64,000 nucleotides of DNA from Meconema thalassinum (taxonomy: Eukaryota > Arthropoda > Insecta > Orthoptera > Tettigoniidae): assembly GCA_946902985.2 (NCBI GenBank), contig OX336389.2, positions 793,538,979-793,602,978 on the forward strand. Reading direction: 5' to 3'. The stretch's first letter is position 1. Every line of letters begins with the position of its first letter. Shown one piece after another: positions 20,197 through 32,900 of the stretch. The notes below the pieces were generated by a model that ran no database searches, was not told the DNA's origin, and saw only the letters and a program-made list of their open reading frames with translations. The translations under genes were made by a program, and so were the position numbers.

Positions 20197-21250
20197 CAGG
20201 GTCTTTATATTTGCTTGGCAAAGACATTCTCGCTCACGCGCTCCGCCAGTGACAGCTCAGTTCCTGGCTGCCAGGCGCGCCTATGTACGACAGAATACGG
20301 CGCTAAAAATGAGTATCATGCATTTTTTACTCACCATGCTTACAGTAGATGCTGAAAATGTTCCCCATTCGCTGCCAAACATAATCGGCATCTCCTTATG
20401 AAGTTTCTGGTTACTCCGGTTAATTCAGCTTCTGTAAGGAAATAACGACCTTAACGTCTATTTTTATCGTTTATTGAACCTGTACGTTTGAATCTCTTAG
20501 CCAGTTGACTTATTGTACGATATATAGGAATAGGTCTCCCTGGAAATTCCATTCGGAACTTTTGTCATGTTCTAGCACACGTTATGTACGGCACGTATTG
20601 TTCAGACCTTCGCTCGACCTTGGCCGCCGGTCCCAGACGCGTGGTCTCCAGCCTTATTGCACGGGTATTACCTCGCTCTTCTGTAGACGTGTGAGCTCCG
20701 AGCTAATTGGGTCTTTCAGTGTTTTATAAAGCTACTGTGTATCGGTACCGTATATCTTATTGTGTAGTGTTTTATTGTGATTGTGTATAGCGCTGTAATG
20801 CCTTATGTGAAATATTTGTTACGTGAACGAGTATATCTGCACAATACGTACATAAAGTGCAGGAAATCGCGCGCTAGAACAAGACTAAAGTTTCGAATAA
20901 CATTTACAGGGAGACCCATTCCTATAAATCGGACAATAAATCAACTGGCTAAGAGATTCAAATGTACAGGTTCAGTAAACAATAAAAATAGACGAAAATG
21001 TCGTTATTTCCTTATTTAAGCTAAATTAACCGGAGTAACCGGAAACTTTATAAGGAGATGCCGGTTATGTTTGGCAGTGGATGGGGAACATTTTCAGCAT
21101 CTACTATAAGCAAGGTAAGTTAGAATGCATGATACTGATTTTAAGCGCCGTATCCTGTCGTACATACGCATGCGCGGTCGCCGGATCTGAGCTGTCAGTG
21201 GCGGAGCGCGTGAGTGGGAATGTCCTTGCCAAGCAAAAATAAAGACCCTG
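20197..21250. mobile_element. Mariner-derived fold-back element, 1.05 kb
   Basis: The termini CAGGGTCTTTAT are inverted at the two ends and flanked by TA (20195-20196, 21251-21252). The arms match inverted for about 400 bases (about 20197-20605 and 20830-21250), leaving a loop of some 225 bases. Each arm encodes the same helix-turn-helix stretch; the clearest is the right arm on the plus strand at 20777-21019, with GRPIPINRTINQLAKRF followed by TGSV, typical of the N-terminus of insect mariner-type transposases. There is no catalytic domain. Confidence 0.75.
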
Positions 21251-22664
21251 TATATCACTTTAGGTGGCCTTGGCTTGCATAATTAAATACAGCTGACAGC
21301 CGGCATAAGTAGACATAGGTTTTGGGCCCGATACTTTAAACAAACTACTCGTAGCGTACGGGCGCTAACACGCGTAGCTAAGGAGGAAGGTAATCCCTGG
21401 CAGAAATATGGCCCGACATCTTTTTCCAAACGCCTCGATGCATGTGACCACAAGAAAAGAATAGAAACGCAAAAATGAAAGACACAGAGCTACTAAGTAC
21501 ATAAATACATACACACATTTTATAAATTATGAGCCAGTCACTTTACAAGATATAACTTCTCCCAGCCTAGGGTAGGAAGGGATCTCGTGCCATGGGGGCG
21601 GGGGGAGGTATCGGCATGGCCAGCCGGTCATAACCTGCCGCTTCAACAAAAGCTTTTATGGCCCGCTCAAATGACAAAGCGGCCTCGCTTCCTTGAACGA
21701 ACGAGAGTCCCTCTTCAAACTCATAAACACATACAGCTCTCGACGCGTTGGAAATAAAAATTTCTTAACGAAATGCATTCCTAATTTGGTAATTTTATCG
21801 AAAAGGCCTGTGGTATAATCGGCAGTGGACAATCACTGGTTAAACACCAGCCTGCATACGTGTAAACTTTAAAAACTTCACAAAGAAAACTGCATCCTAA
21901 AATCAAAAACCACACCACACACACACCCTCGGCGAGTTTCTTAGTCCAATACTTCCATCTCCACGCCGGAACTATGAAACAACGACATAGACGACGCTAT
22001 GACAAAACGTCATACCCGTGCATAAATGCAGCAACAATCTCTTTTCGGCTTCCCTCATAGCTGGACAAAAGGAAACACACTTACTTAGGGCGTGTACATA
22101 GTCAAACATATTATTATTATTCTTCACGAGCTCTCCACAAGCAACAATTATATTCGCTGGCAGACAAAATGACATGCGAATCATGCAATTGACCAAACTT
22201 AGCCACAGCGCCGCCGTGCTGTAAAAATTCTAACCTGCTTAAAATTACAGTGGTGAACAACCTCATTGAATTAATTTAAAAAAAAAAGTTCATTTACGAA
22301 TGCATTTCTCAAAAATAGAAAATATATCTTACACTTCGATCACGACTTACATGAAACGTTCTATTTGATGACTACTTGAAGTTTATGCTACTCCAATAAA
22401 CACGTATTTTCGCCATTTCACTGGCGTTGGTTGGACATGATGGATTGTCCAAAAGTAGCCAATCACATTCAAATTTGCTCGGCAGCTACTGGAAAGGTTT
22501 TAGTCATAACGTGGCGAATATATTAATATCAGGAGTCTCGGCGAAAGTTCCTCCTGATTGCCAGGTCCCTTGGTCTCCCGTGCAAGTGATACTTTTAATT
22601 ATTACTCTTTAACGGCTCACTTGCATTGTAGCAGGCCCAACCATCGATCCCAAATTAAGAGGGA
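21251..22664. other. No recognised feature
   Basis: Mixed composition with no coding motif. A G-rich patch (about 21592-21615) stands out but has no partner. Confidence 0.4.
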
Positions 22665-23882
22665 AGTTCCGTGAAGAACTGCACAGCCTATTTTCATAAA
22701 TCCTACTAATGCCAATTACTTCTATCAACATTCAAATTTTCAGTTTGATTGCTGTAATAGATTCTTAGACATTGAAAACCGTCTAAATACTTCAGATGGT
22801 CGCCATGTTGGATTTTTATATATGTAGGCCTTACAGTTATGTACTATTACATGATTGTGTAGATGTACCATTGAAACTACAATCGCATGATTAGGTCACA
22901 TGAAATGAAAACCAGATTTTAAAATTTCGTACAGCTGCCATCTTGTGGTTATGAAAACAATTGAAATAAATTAGATGCCAATGGAATCAAATTTGTATAA
23001 ACATTTACCGTACCAAGTTTTACTGCGCTCGGATGGTTAAATCGCGAGAAATGTCCATTTAAATATTTATATTTCGCGTCGCCGCCATGTTAGATTTGTG
23101 CTCAACAGGTTATTTTATGGTCCCATAGTTGAACTTATGTTTATAGCCTCTATCAACACAGAAAATTTCAGTTTGATTGCTATCATGGATTAATAGATAT
23201 TAAGAACCATCTAAATATTTCGGATGGTTGCCATGTTGGATTTTTATATATCTAGGCCATAGAGTTATGTACTATTTGATGACGACTTTTGCGTATGATC
23301 AATATTCAAACGTTCGCTTCGATCGCATGATTAATACGCAAGAAATAAAAACTTAATGTTAAAATTGCGCACATCCGCCATGTTGAGGTTATGTTAACAA
23401 TTGACCTAAATTAGATGGCAGAGAATTACGATGTGTATAAACATTTGCTGTACCAAGTTTCATTGTGTTCGGCTGGTTAAATCGCGAGAAATGTCTATTT
23501 GAATGTATGAAATTCGCTTGGCCGCTATGTTCGTTTTGTAGTTGACAGGTTCTCGAAAGTCCCATACGTTAAATTCTAGTAATGCCTTTTGTCACCGTAC
23601 TAAATTTCGGGGTGATATCAGTAATAGTTTCAGAGATATAAAATGCCGGTGAAATACTTAGCACAGCCACCATGTTGGATTGGTGAGATGTAATAAAATT
23701 TGAGGGGCACGGTCGGGTTCGGCCGAGATAGTACTATGACCTTACCGAGTTTTATTGAAATCGCTCCCGCCGTTTAGAACGTACATGAGGAGGGACACAC
23801 ACACACATATGCACACACATACATACACTCACGGACAAAAGGTGATCTCAGAAGCCAATTTTTTCGTAAATGAAATTAAGCT
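22665..23882 (+). mobile_element. HINE-like element, GCCGCCATGTTGG type, copy 1
   Basis: It opens with agttccgtgaagaact and agcctattttcata. The core gccgccatgttgg (variants included) recurs near 22801, 22937, 23085, 23229, 23378, 23521 and 23667, spaced 136 to 149. It closes with atcgctcccgccgtttag, (CA)n, ggtgatctcagaagcc and a poorly kept hairpin ending at 23882. No protein is encoded. Confidence 0.65.
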
Positions 23883-23997
23883 AAAAACTTGTTCTGTTTT
23901 TGTCAAGCAACTACTATCCCGTCGCCGATAAAAATCGAAGCTTAGACTTGCGATCGACTTGCCGCCTCTCTCTTGGTAACTTGTGATATTAGCAAGT

Positions 23998-25531
23998 AGT
24001 TCTGTGAAGAATTAAAGCCTATTTTCATATATCCTGACTATGTTAATTGCGTCTATCAACATACAAAATCTCAGTGTGATTGCTGCAATATATTAATAGA
24101 TAATGAGAACCATCTAAATATTACGGATGGTCGCCATGTTTGATTTTTATATATGTAGGTCTTAGAGTTATGTACTATTACATGAAGATTATTGTGTACG
24201 TGTAGTATTCAAACTCCAATCGCATCATTAGAACACAAGAAGTAAAAACGAGATTTTAAAATTTCGCAGAGCTGCCATCTTGTGGTTATAAAACAATTGA
24301 AATAAATTAGATGGCAGTGGGTTAACATCTGAATAAGCATTGACCGTACCCGGTTTCATTGCACTCGGATGGTTAAATCGCGTGAAACGTACATATAAAT
24401 ATTTATATTTCGCGTCGCTGCCATGTTGGATTTTTGCTCACCAGTTTATTGACAGTCCTATAGGTGAACCTATGACCATAGCCTCTATGAACATTAAAAA
24501 ATATCAGTTTGATTGCTGTAAGAGATTGGTAGATATTGAGAACCGTCTAAATATTTCGGATGGTCGCCAATTTGGATTGTTATATATATATAGGCCTTAC
24601 AGTTATGTACCATTAATGGAAAATTATTGCGTAGGTTCATTATTCAAATTTTCACTTGAATCGCATGATTACGACACAAGAAATAAAAATTTAATTTTAA
24701 AATTTCGCACAGCTGTCATCTTGAGGTTATGTAAACAATTGAAATAAATTAGATGCCAATGCATTCCAATATGTATAATAATTTACTGTACCGTATTTCA
24801 CTGCGCTTGGATAATTAAATCTCGAGAAAGTCTATTAAAATATTTCAACTTTGCTTGGCCGCCATGCTCGTTTTGTACTTTACAGGTTTTTGAAAGTTAT
24901 ATAGATAAACTTGTAGTAGTGCCTTCTATTACCGTACAAAACTTCAGGGTGATATCGGTAACAGTTTCGGAGATATAGAATGCCAGTGAAATATTTCTCA
25001 TATCAGCCATTTTGAGTTTATGTAAACAATTGAACAAAATTAACTGCCAGTGCATTACAATTCATATAAACATTTGCTGTACAAAGTTTCATTGCATTTG
25101 GCTTGTTAAATCGCGAGAAAGGTCTATTTTAAAGTCTCAACGTCGCTTGGCCGCCATGTTGGTTTTGTAGTTACCAGGTTTTTTAAAGTCTCATAGGTGA
25201 ACTTCTAGTAGTGCTCTTTATCACCGTACGAAATTTCAGGGTGATATGGCTAATAGTTTCGGAGATATTGAATGCTGGTGAAATATTTCGCATAGCCGCC
25301 ATGTTGGATTAGTGAGACGTAATAAAACTTGAAGGGCACGGTCGGTGTCGGACAAAATAGTGCTATCACCTTACCAAGTTTCTTTAAAATCGCTCCAGCT
25401 GTTTAGAAGTTATTAGAGGGGGACACACACACACATCCACACACACAGTCACACAAACGCACACACATACACACACAAGGACAAAAGGTGATCTCATAAG
25501 CCTATTTTTTTTCATAAAATGAAAATAGGCT
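23998..25531 (+). mobile_element. HINE-like element, GCCGCCATGTTGG type, copy 2
   Basis: This is the best copy. It opens agttctgtgaagaatt, agcctattttcata. Cores lie near 24131, 24268, 24414, 24564, 24710, 24858, 25006, 25150 and 25299. Spacings are 137, 146, 150, 146, 148, 148, 144 and 149. The 3' block is (CA)n at 25420-25480, then ggtgatctcataagcct and a hairpin whose stem is agcctatttt / aaaataggct, ending at 25531. It lies in direct orientation 115 bp after copy 1. Confidence 0.7.
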
Positions 25532-25709
25532 AATAAATCCACTGAAACAAAGCCTTTCCCAGGATAAAATTGTACCACAAGATTTCATATCCTCGCCAGT
25601 TCGATGCTCGACGTTAAATAGTCCAATTTTGCCTACTTCAAATTTTGGATTTTGCCTTAATAAAGCCCACAAATTAGGAAAATGACTTTATAAAAAGCAA
25701 ATAATGGGG

Positions 25710-28680
25710 TCAGTACCTTGGAACAGCGTATCATTATTCAGAGGTTAGTCCGGAGCTATCTAATGTTGCAATCTAATCTTAGACAGTTTCCAGCCACTGG
25801 CCGGGTCTGTTTGGAACATAAGCCCCTAAATTGTCTTCTGTCCACCCACCTTCTCTCCGACACCACCTTGGTCCAGTCTTCTCCTTTCTTTCGCACGCAG
25901 CCCTACATACCCTTCAGCCACTTTTCTCTTGGCCTTCCTCTTGGTCTTTTTCCCTCTATTTTTATCTCTTGTATCTTCCAGGGTATCCTCTTCCCATCCA
26001 GTCGCTTAACATGCCTATACCATTTAAGCCTTGATTCCTCTATCCTATCCTGTAATGCTCCCTCCTTAACTAATTCTCTGATTTTCTCATTTCTTAACCT
26101 GTCCACCTTTGTCACTCTAACGCTGTTTCTCAGGAATGTCATCTCACTAGCCTGTATTCTGCCTTGCTCCCTTCCTTTCATAACCCAGGTCTCTGAGGCA
26201 TACGTCAGGATTGGAACGTAGTACGTCCTACATATAACCCTTTTGCTGTTTTGAGGGACATCCTTACTCCATACCAGGCTCCTAACACTTTTTCTGAATA
26301 ATTCTGCTTGCCTTCCCTGCTCATTTATTTCTCTGTCGTTTCTTCCAGTTTCTTGTACCATGCTTCCCAGATACTTGAAACTCTAGACTATACTTTCATC
26401 AATTCTTCCCACCAATTTTTATTCCCGTTGTGACTCTCTCCTTCTTTCTGGTTGGGATCATCCGCTCGCTTTAATGATGCTAAACTTCATCCCATATCCA
26501 TGTACTATTTCTTCCCATACATCCAACTACTCCTGTACTTCCTCCTCATTGTTTCCCCAGATCATCAAATCATCTGCAAACGACATTACATTCATCCTTC
26601 TTTCACCAATCACTTCCGCCACTATGATCATTATATCGTCCATCACTACAATGAAGAGTAACTGTGAAAATGCATTTCCTTGCCTCAAGCCATTCTTTTG
26701 TTCCAGCCAATCTGATCTCTCTCCTCCTACTTTCACACAGCTTATACTTCAATTGTACATTTCCCTTATCCTCCATATAGCCAGCTTTCCTACTCCTCTC
26801 TTCTCCAAAGCCTTCCATACCTTACTTCAACGTATACCATCATATGCTTTTTCAATGTCCAGGAAGGCCATCAATAGATGTATTCCATATTCATAATGAT
26901 TTTTCCTGCAACTGCCTTACAGCAAAAATTAGATCTACTGTGGACCTTCCTGCTCTGAAGCCATGTTGTTCTTCTCTCATCCTTCCGTCTATTTCCCCGA
27001 ATTCTCTTTTCCAAACCGTTCTCAAATATCTTCGCACAATAGCTCATCAGTGTAATCCCCCGATAATCCTTGCACTCCTTTCTGCTACCTTTCTTGAAGA
27101 ATGGGACAATTATTCCCTTCTTCCAGTCCTCAGGGGACCTCCTCTCTTTCCATACAGCCCGCATTACTCGATATAGTCATTGTATCCCCACCTCTCCTGC
27201 CGCTATCAGCATCTATACACATATCCCGGCCAGACCTGGTGCCTTCCCTCCTTTCATCTTCCTCACTGCTTCTTTCACTTCCCTCCATGTTAAGTCCTTT
27301 TCTGTTCCTGGTGACTCCCCTCCTCTCATCTTTCTCACTGCATCCTCCTCTTCCCTCCATGTTAAGTCCTCTTCTGTTCCCAGTTCCTCTATTTTTTCAT
27401 GAAGGTCACTATTCGGTTCAAGAGTTCTTCAAAGTACTCCCTCCACATGATCTTGAGTTCATCCTTATTCCCTACACCTCGACCAATTTTTTTCACCATT
27501 CGAACGTAGTCCGTCATATCATTCCTCCTCTTACTTTTAACCATCACATATAGGACCTTTTTGGTACCTTCACTATCCTCCTCCATCATCCTTGTCCACT
27601 CTTCCATCCACTTTCTTCTCTCCTCAGCCACCACTCTTTTCACTTCCTTCTTTCGTATTTGATACTCCTTTATTTTGTCTCTATTGTCCTAATTTGGAAC
27701 CACAACCTAAAAGCTCCATTCTTCCTCTGCACTATATCTTTTGTTTCCTAATTCCACCATGGAGTTTCTTTCCATCTCTTCTTGTTACTTGCCCTTCCAA
27801 ATACTGCTTCTGCCGCCCTTACTAGTGTCCTCTTGAATCTACCCCATTGCTCTTCTACTGTCTTCAGTTCATCATTTGGAATGCTTTCCGTCACTATTCT
27901 TAGGTATTCTACCCTGTTTTCTTCACCTCTCAGCTTCCAAACCCTTATCCATCTATCCTGATTTTCTGTCCCTTTCTTATCCTTGGTCCCTCTCAGGTTC
28001 ATTACCAGCAGTCAGTGGTCACTATCCAAGGCCTCTGATGGAATTACCTTGATGTCTATGCTGTTCCTATTCATATCACTATCGTACAGGATATAGTCAA
28101 CTAACGACTTTCTATTCAGGTCATTGCTATACCAGGTAATCGTATGACTCTCTCTTTTCTTGAACCAGGAGTTCCCAACCAACAAGCCATTCCTTTTACA
28201 GAAATCCAACATTTTCATACCCTTGTCTTCCCCTTCCAACGTGCGCATTTTAATCTCACATAATAATCAAATTCTTTCCTCCCACCTGTTTCTGCATTTC
28301 GTCTTCAAACTCTTGTTTCTCTTCAGCAGTGCAACCTACCTGTGGGGCATACACTATTAGTACCTCTACAGACTTTACTTTTAGTGATATTTTTACCTTC
28401 ACCATCGTGTCACTTATTATCACCACTTTTCTTTTAACCCATATCTCACTACTACCCCCACTCCATTCCTCTTTCCTTCCTCATTCCCACTCCAATATAG
28501 TCTACGGTCTTTTCTCAAGTCTCTCCTTCCTTCTCCCTTCCACCTTGTTTCAGCCAGCCTCAGCATATCCAACTTCCTTCTTTCCATCATATCCATCCTC
28601 TACCTTCCCATTCAATGTTTTTACATTCAGCGTTCCGAATCGTAGTCCATGATTAGAGCTATGTCGCCGTCCATTGTATC
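25710..28680 (-). pseudogene. RTE-like LINE, nearly full length, degraded
   Basis: Order on the minus strand: endonuclease N-terminal half without clean frame (28680-28330); endonuclease C-terminal half with HTITWYS, KSLVDYILYDSD and KVIPSEALDSDH (28248-28012); a linker with NRVEYLRIVTESIPNDEL (28002-27748) and WMEEWTRMMEEDSE (27643-27389); RT entry with PEDWKKGIIVPFFKKGS and DYRGITLMS (27164-26871); GLRQGNAFSQLLFIVVMDD then FADDLMIWGNNEEEVQE (26736-26527); and the C-terminus with YVPILTYASETW and RPRGRPREKWLKG (26361-25903). The intact FADD box contrasts with many frameshifts. It is a different family from the LINE at 4170-16800 and close to that at 49590-50530. Confidence 0.85.
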
Positions 28681-28899
28681 CGTCCTGTCCGAGGCCCGTT
28701 CCCTTCTTGAAAGCAAGTATCTAATGATGCATCAGTTCGAAATTTTAAAAGCTATTTTCTTTATTTCTCGTATCTTATTCAGACGATTGCTTCGTATGAA
28801 GGTCTATAAAAACAATCATTATCTAATGGCACTAAATTCTGTGGGTTATTTTTCGTAAATCATACAATTCATGCATTTCATTTTTCTAAAATTTCTATC
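28681..28899. other. No recognised feature between LINE and HINE-like remnant
   Basis: A short AT-rich stretch without motifs. Confidence 0.3.
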
Positions 28900-29134
28900 T
28901 CGTGGTTCGGTACAGAAAGATGCCATTTTGCGGGAGGAGTCACAATCACCGATATTGAAAGCTATACATTGTAGCACATAACTTCTCATTGTAATTGTGT
29001 TGGTGGAGACATCGGTCGTGAACCATAAGGTATTTAATATACCACAAGAAGAATCATTTTAATAGCCAGGAGATTTTGAATTGAAAATGCCGGTGGGGTA
29101 TATGAAAATAGGCCATTTAGTTCTGCACGGAACT
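28900..29134 (-). mobile_element. HINE-like element remnant, minus strand
   Basis: Read on the minus strand it begins agttccgtgcagaact at 29134, then ggcctattttcatatacc, matching the 5' end of the other copies. A diverged core (gatgccattttgcggg) lies near 28918. The 3' block was not found, so the copy is truncated. Confidence 0.55.
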
Positions 29135-29549
29135 ACTTGTTCCCATTCAAATTGGAGTTCAAGTTGGCGAATTTCCCTTATCATTATATTGGATCACAGC
29201 ATCCAAGATAGTCTCAAACTTTAAGAGCAATGGACACTAATAAACGTAATCTAACGTTATTTTCTACTGTGTTAAACTTTCATTACCGTCCTCATGAAAT
29301 GACTGATTAAAATGTAATATTCTCTCCGAACTATACATTTTAGTTAATAAATACCATTTGTTTCAGAAACGTAATAAATTCCCAATCCCAATATTTAATT
29401 CGTGTACTGCGAACCGTAATGCACTATTCTATTATTATAATACAGTATATTCGCATTTGTATGTAAAGTACCTCTCACCATACACGCAGTAATTATTTGT
29501 AAATGTGTCCTATTATATGTACGGTCCGTATACCATGACATAATGGCGT
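29135..29549. other. No recognised feature
   Basis: AT-rich and non-coding by inspection. Confidence 0.3.
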
Positions 29550-29962
29550 AGTCCGGCTCGTTGCGTAGTGGCTAACATTCTTAATTGTCACCGTGGAGGC
29601 CCGGGTTCGATTCTCGGCTCTGCCAGGAAATACTATTCTAGTCTTAGGGCTGGAACGGGGTACACTCAGTCTCGTAAGGCAAAATGGAGAAGAGGTAGGT
29701 TCAATTCTTTCATCAGCCATCCTGGAAGTTGTTTCCCGCCGTTTTGCACTTTTACTCCAATAAAATGCCGGGATGGTGCCTAACCGAAGGCCACGGCTGC
29801 TTCCTACCCGAATCGTACCTAATTTTACAAACACACGCACTAGTGTAGACATCACAGATCACAGTGTCATCAGAAAATCTCATCACAGCCCCAAATACAC
29901 TGGGCATCATGGCCACGTTGTCGCAAAGCCCCTTAAAGTATCAACTACAACAAACAAAACAT
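29550..29962 (+). mobile_element. tRNA-derived SINE, family A, plus copy
   Basis: The head resembles a tRNA: cgttgcgtagtggctaac as A-box region, and gggttcgattctcgg as B box at about 29602-29616. The body has a block ending in aaatgccgggatggtgcc and ggccacggctgcttcc, and the tail is catcatggccacgttgtcgc. Matching minus copies lie at 3121-3535 and 40270-40660. Transcription would be by RNA polymerase III from the internal boxes. Confidence 0.8.
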
Positions 29963-30034
29963 TATGTTAAAATAGCTTTAAGCAACAAAATAGGTCCAAA
30001 GGTAATTCGCGATTACAAATATTGTTATTAAAAA

Positions 30035-30315
30035 ATCGCTGGCTAAAGCACAGCGTTAGGTCATGGGGCCAAGCTCTCTGCTGACTCAGTAGACGCGTGG
30101 GTTCGGCTGTCATTGAAATTGTTTTCCGTGGTTTCCCATTTTCAACACCAGGCAAATGCTGGAACGGTACCTTCTGACAGGCCACGGCCGCTTCCTTCCA
30201 CATCCTTGCTCACTTTCATTCATCTTCATCCATTCCATCTCTCGTCCTGACGCGCAGGTCGCCCAAGGGCGTCGACTAGAAAGACCTGCACTTGGCCTCT
30301 CAGGAGGTCACACGA
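30035..30315 (+). mobile_element. tRNA-derived SINE, family B
   Basis: A worn head with gcgtgggttcggctgtc in the B-box place is followed by a middle block aaatgctggaacggtacc and ggccacggccgcttcc, shared with family A. A 3' block gacgcgcaggtcgcc...gggcgtc...ggcctctcaggaggtcacac is shared with the SINE at 55728-55972. It is therefore mosaic between the two other families. Confidence 0.7.
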
Positions 30316-31079
30316 CAAAAAAATCACTAAAGTGTATACAAATCACTTCATTTTAGGTTCGAAAAGTTAAGATGCAGGCAACTATGGTATTAAAGGGAAT
30401 AAAATGAATATCGAAATTTGTCAATAACACGCCAGACATAACAGAGAGGATAACCAATGAACAGTGATGCAGACCAAAAGAGCGATCCCTCTAACAGCAA
30501 CAACAAATACCTACTTCTCAATAACGTCAACAACTCACAAACTGTAGGCCTAGAAATCATTTTAAGGAGCAGGAAAGGAGAAAACATTCAAATCCACTTA
30601 ACAGGTAAGAAGACTTACAACTGAACAAAACAGGACCTTTATAAAGCATAGAAGCTCACTGACGAAGGGATACACAACAGATAATAGATTTTGGTCAGCA
30701 GTTTACAATGTTGCATATTTCATGTTTGTAGCTTGTACCGTTAGGCAGGAATATCACATATTAGCAGTGATGTGCCGCAGTGATGGCTCGCAATACGGGA
30801 CGGATAATATTGTTCATAGCCTTTTCGTAGGTAGCCTATTAAGTACGTACAGGAATGATAATCATGTCATTGTGCTGTATCGTCACGCATGTAGAAGTTG
30901 ATTAAAAACTGAAACGTAACTTTCAGTGACGGAGAACGTCTCGCAAAAGACCAGACGGTCACGTGGCTGCCCAAGGAACAAGCAGGCAAGTCGTGTCGTT
31001 AATAGGGGGAGGGAGAGGCAGTGATGTAATGTTTACATCCCCGTGGTAGCTAGCGTACTATGACACACATGCCAAATCA
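30316..31079. other. No recognised feature
   Basis: There is no coding motif. The mariner at 31080 may begin within the right part, but its 5' terminus could not be found. Confidence 0.35.
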
Positions 31080-32095
31080 TATTCATGGCACTAGTTACCG
31101 CGAGGAAATATTTGGATTTGATTCTCATTTATGGCGAAGTAGTACATAGTGTTACCGTTGTAGCTGAGGTTTACGTGGAACGATTTCCACAACGAAGGGC
31201 TGCATATCCCCGTACGATTACTGCCGTTTTACAGAAAGTAACTGATACGGGAATTAGCATGCCCACCCGTGAACTTCGCCACCCTCAGACGAGCTTTACG
31301 TTAACTTCTTAAAGTGGATCCAAGCAGAAGCAATCGCCAAATCGCAGCAGTTGTGGGAATATTCCATTGGACCGTCCTAGTAACATTACGAGAGGACTTG
31401 CAGCATCCAAATCACCTGCAGTGGATTCAGTACCCATCGAAGGGAGATTATGCACCAGGAATGGCCTTCTGTGAATGGACCCTATATCAACCCTCATACC
31501 TTGTACATAGTACGGTACAGTATATTGTTCACAGATCAGGTCTCACTCGAAGGGTGAAATTGCATGGTGTGCAACGTTCCCATCACCAGGTTCACTCCTC
31601 GATAAAATTTTGGGCAGGGATATAGGGAGGCATTTTCCTAGCACCCGTAGTATTACCTTATCTTGTATACAGTTTCTGAATTATATTGTACAATCACTAC
31701 TAAAGAATGTGTCACTCATTATTCAACAACACATGTGCCTCCAACATGATGGAGCACCCCCACATTACGAAGCTAGTAAGAGGGTTGATGAAGGTCTCAT
31801 TCACAGAAAACTAAACGTGGTGCATATTATCTATTCGCCATCTGACGAGACCTATCCACAGAATTCGAATGGGCGTTCTGTTCCTATCGACTGGCCGGCA
31901 AAAAGCCCCAATCTAAACACCGTAGATTTCTTCTTTCCGTGATAAAAATAAATCTAAAGTGTATCACTGAGACGTGGATACCCTACAAGAGCTAATGAAA
32001 CGTGAGTTTGAAATAATTGCTCACGAGATCAGTGGAAACCACGAGTTCCTGATGCGGAATATTTTCGAACACCTCTTGTAATATTGTTTAATGTT
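31080..32095 (+). pseudogene. Mariner/Tc1-group transposase, degraded
   Basis: The N-terminal helix-turn-helix (31085-31312) reads YLDLILIYGEVVHSVTVVAE and RRAAYPRTITAVLQKV. The next frame has MDPSRSNRQIAAVVGIFHWT (31314 on). The catalytic half at 31610-31942 carries CLQHDGAPPHYEA, with the second Asp, and PIDWPAKSPNLNTVDFFFP around the third acidic position. Three frames are needed, so it is dead. Terminal repeats were not located. It is a different lineage from the mariners at 43529, 50720 and 56551. Confidence 0.75.
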
Positions 32096-32244
32096 TCCAC
32101 TTTCGATCTGGTAAATTGAGTCACTCACAACAACGTACTCTAATCCGTTGTTGTTTCTTATTCGTTTTAGGGTTTTAAATGAGCACGGTGTCCAAGCCCC
32201 TCAAATATGACAACAAGAACATAACGTAAAACAATAATTGTTAA

Positions 32245-32480
32245 GAATGAACGCCTCAGTTCAAATCTGGTAGGTCACGGCGGCTTGCTTCACACGTCCT
32301 GCCCAGTTTCTTTCGTCGTCATTCATTTGAACCCTAATTTACTCGCCCAATTAGGATGGCGTCAGAAGGGCATGAAGCCGTATAAACCACCCACTATCGC
32401 ATCTCGTTCCCGACCCCGTTGTAATGGAAATAATACGAGATGGGCATATATTTGCTGTGCTGCAATAAGCCTGATGATGA
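32245..32480 (+). mobile_element. Probable decayed SINE
   Basis: The block gcctcagttcaaatctggtagg resembles a B-box region. ggtcacggcggcttgcttcacacgtcctgcc and the downstream caaggatggcgtcagaagggcatg-like text resemble SINE bodies. It is too worn for a family call. Confidence 0.35.
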
Positions 32481-32529
32481 CTAGTGAATAGCACCTGATT
32501 TCAACCTAATAACATACCAGTTTTCTAAG

Positions 32530-32900
32530 CAATATGTAAGCCTACTTTCCTCATAAAATTATTTGAAATTTAGGTAATGAGATCAATCACGAGGAAATGT
32601 GCATGTGTGTGTTGGTCGGTCGGTTCGTCCCCCGTCCTGTCAATTTCTGAACGGTTTCTGTCATCACAAATGCATATTGTGTGGTAATAACAGTGCCATC
32701 AAACATGCTATTTTCATTAATCTCATTGTTGATAGCAATAGATCATAGGCCTACCTAACTTAAAGTTACCGTTCAAGGACTTGTAAACAAATTACTCCAA
32801 GTTTGACCAAAATTTATACGAACATCAGCTTTACCACCATATAATTTATGAAATTTCGGTCCACTCCATTCTATGCAACCGTTAGTAATAGATGTTGGTA
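32530..32900 (-). mobile_element. HINE-like element remnant, minus strand
   Basis: It starts at the left with the inverted 3' block (aagcctactttcctcat, gagatcaatcac, gtgtgtgtt, ttctgaacggtttc) and runs into unit-like text. Only two or three worn units remain. Confidence 0.5.

Noticed and set aside
22801..25310. Regularly repeated gccgccatgttgg motif as a CRISPR-like or zinc-finger array
   Set aside because: The whole ~145-bp units are related, not just short repeats with unique spacers; a transposon-internal tandem repeat explains it.
25718..28652. Many Ser/Pro/Phe-rich plus-strand frames of 60-167 codons
   Set aside because: They are antisense shadows of the minus-strand LINE.
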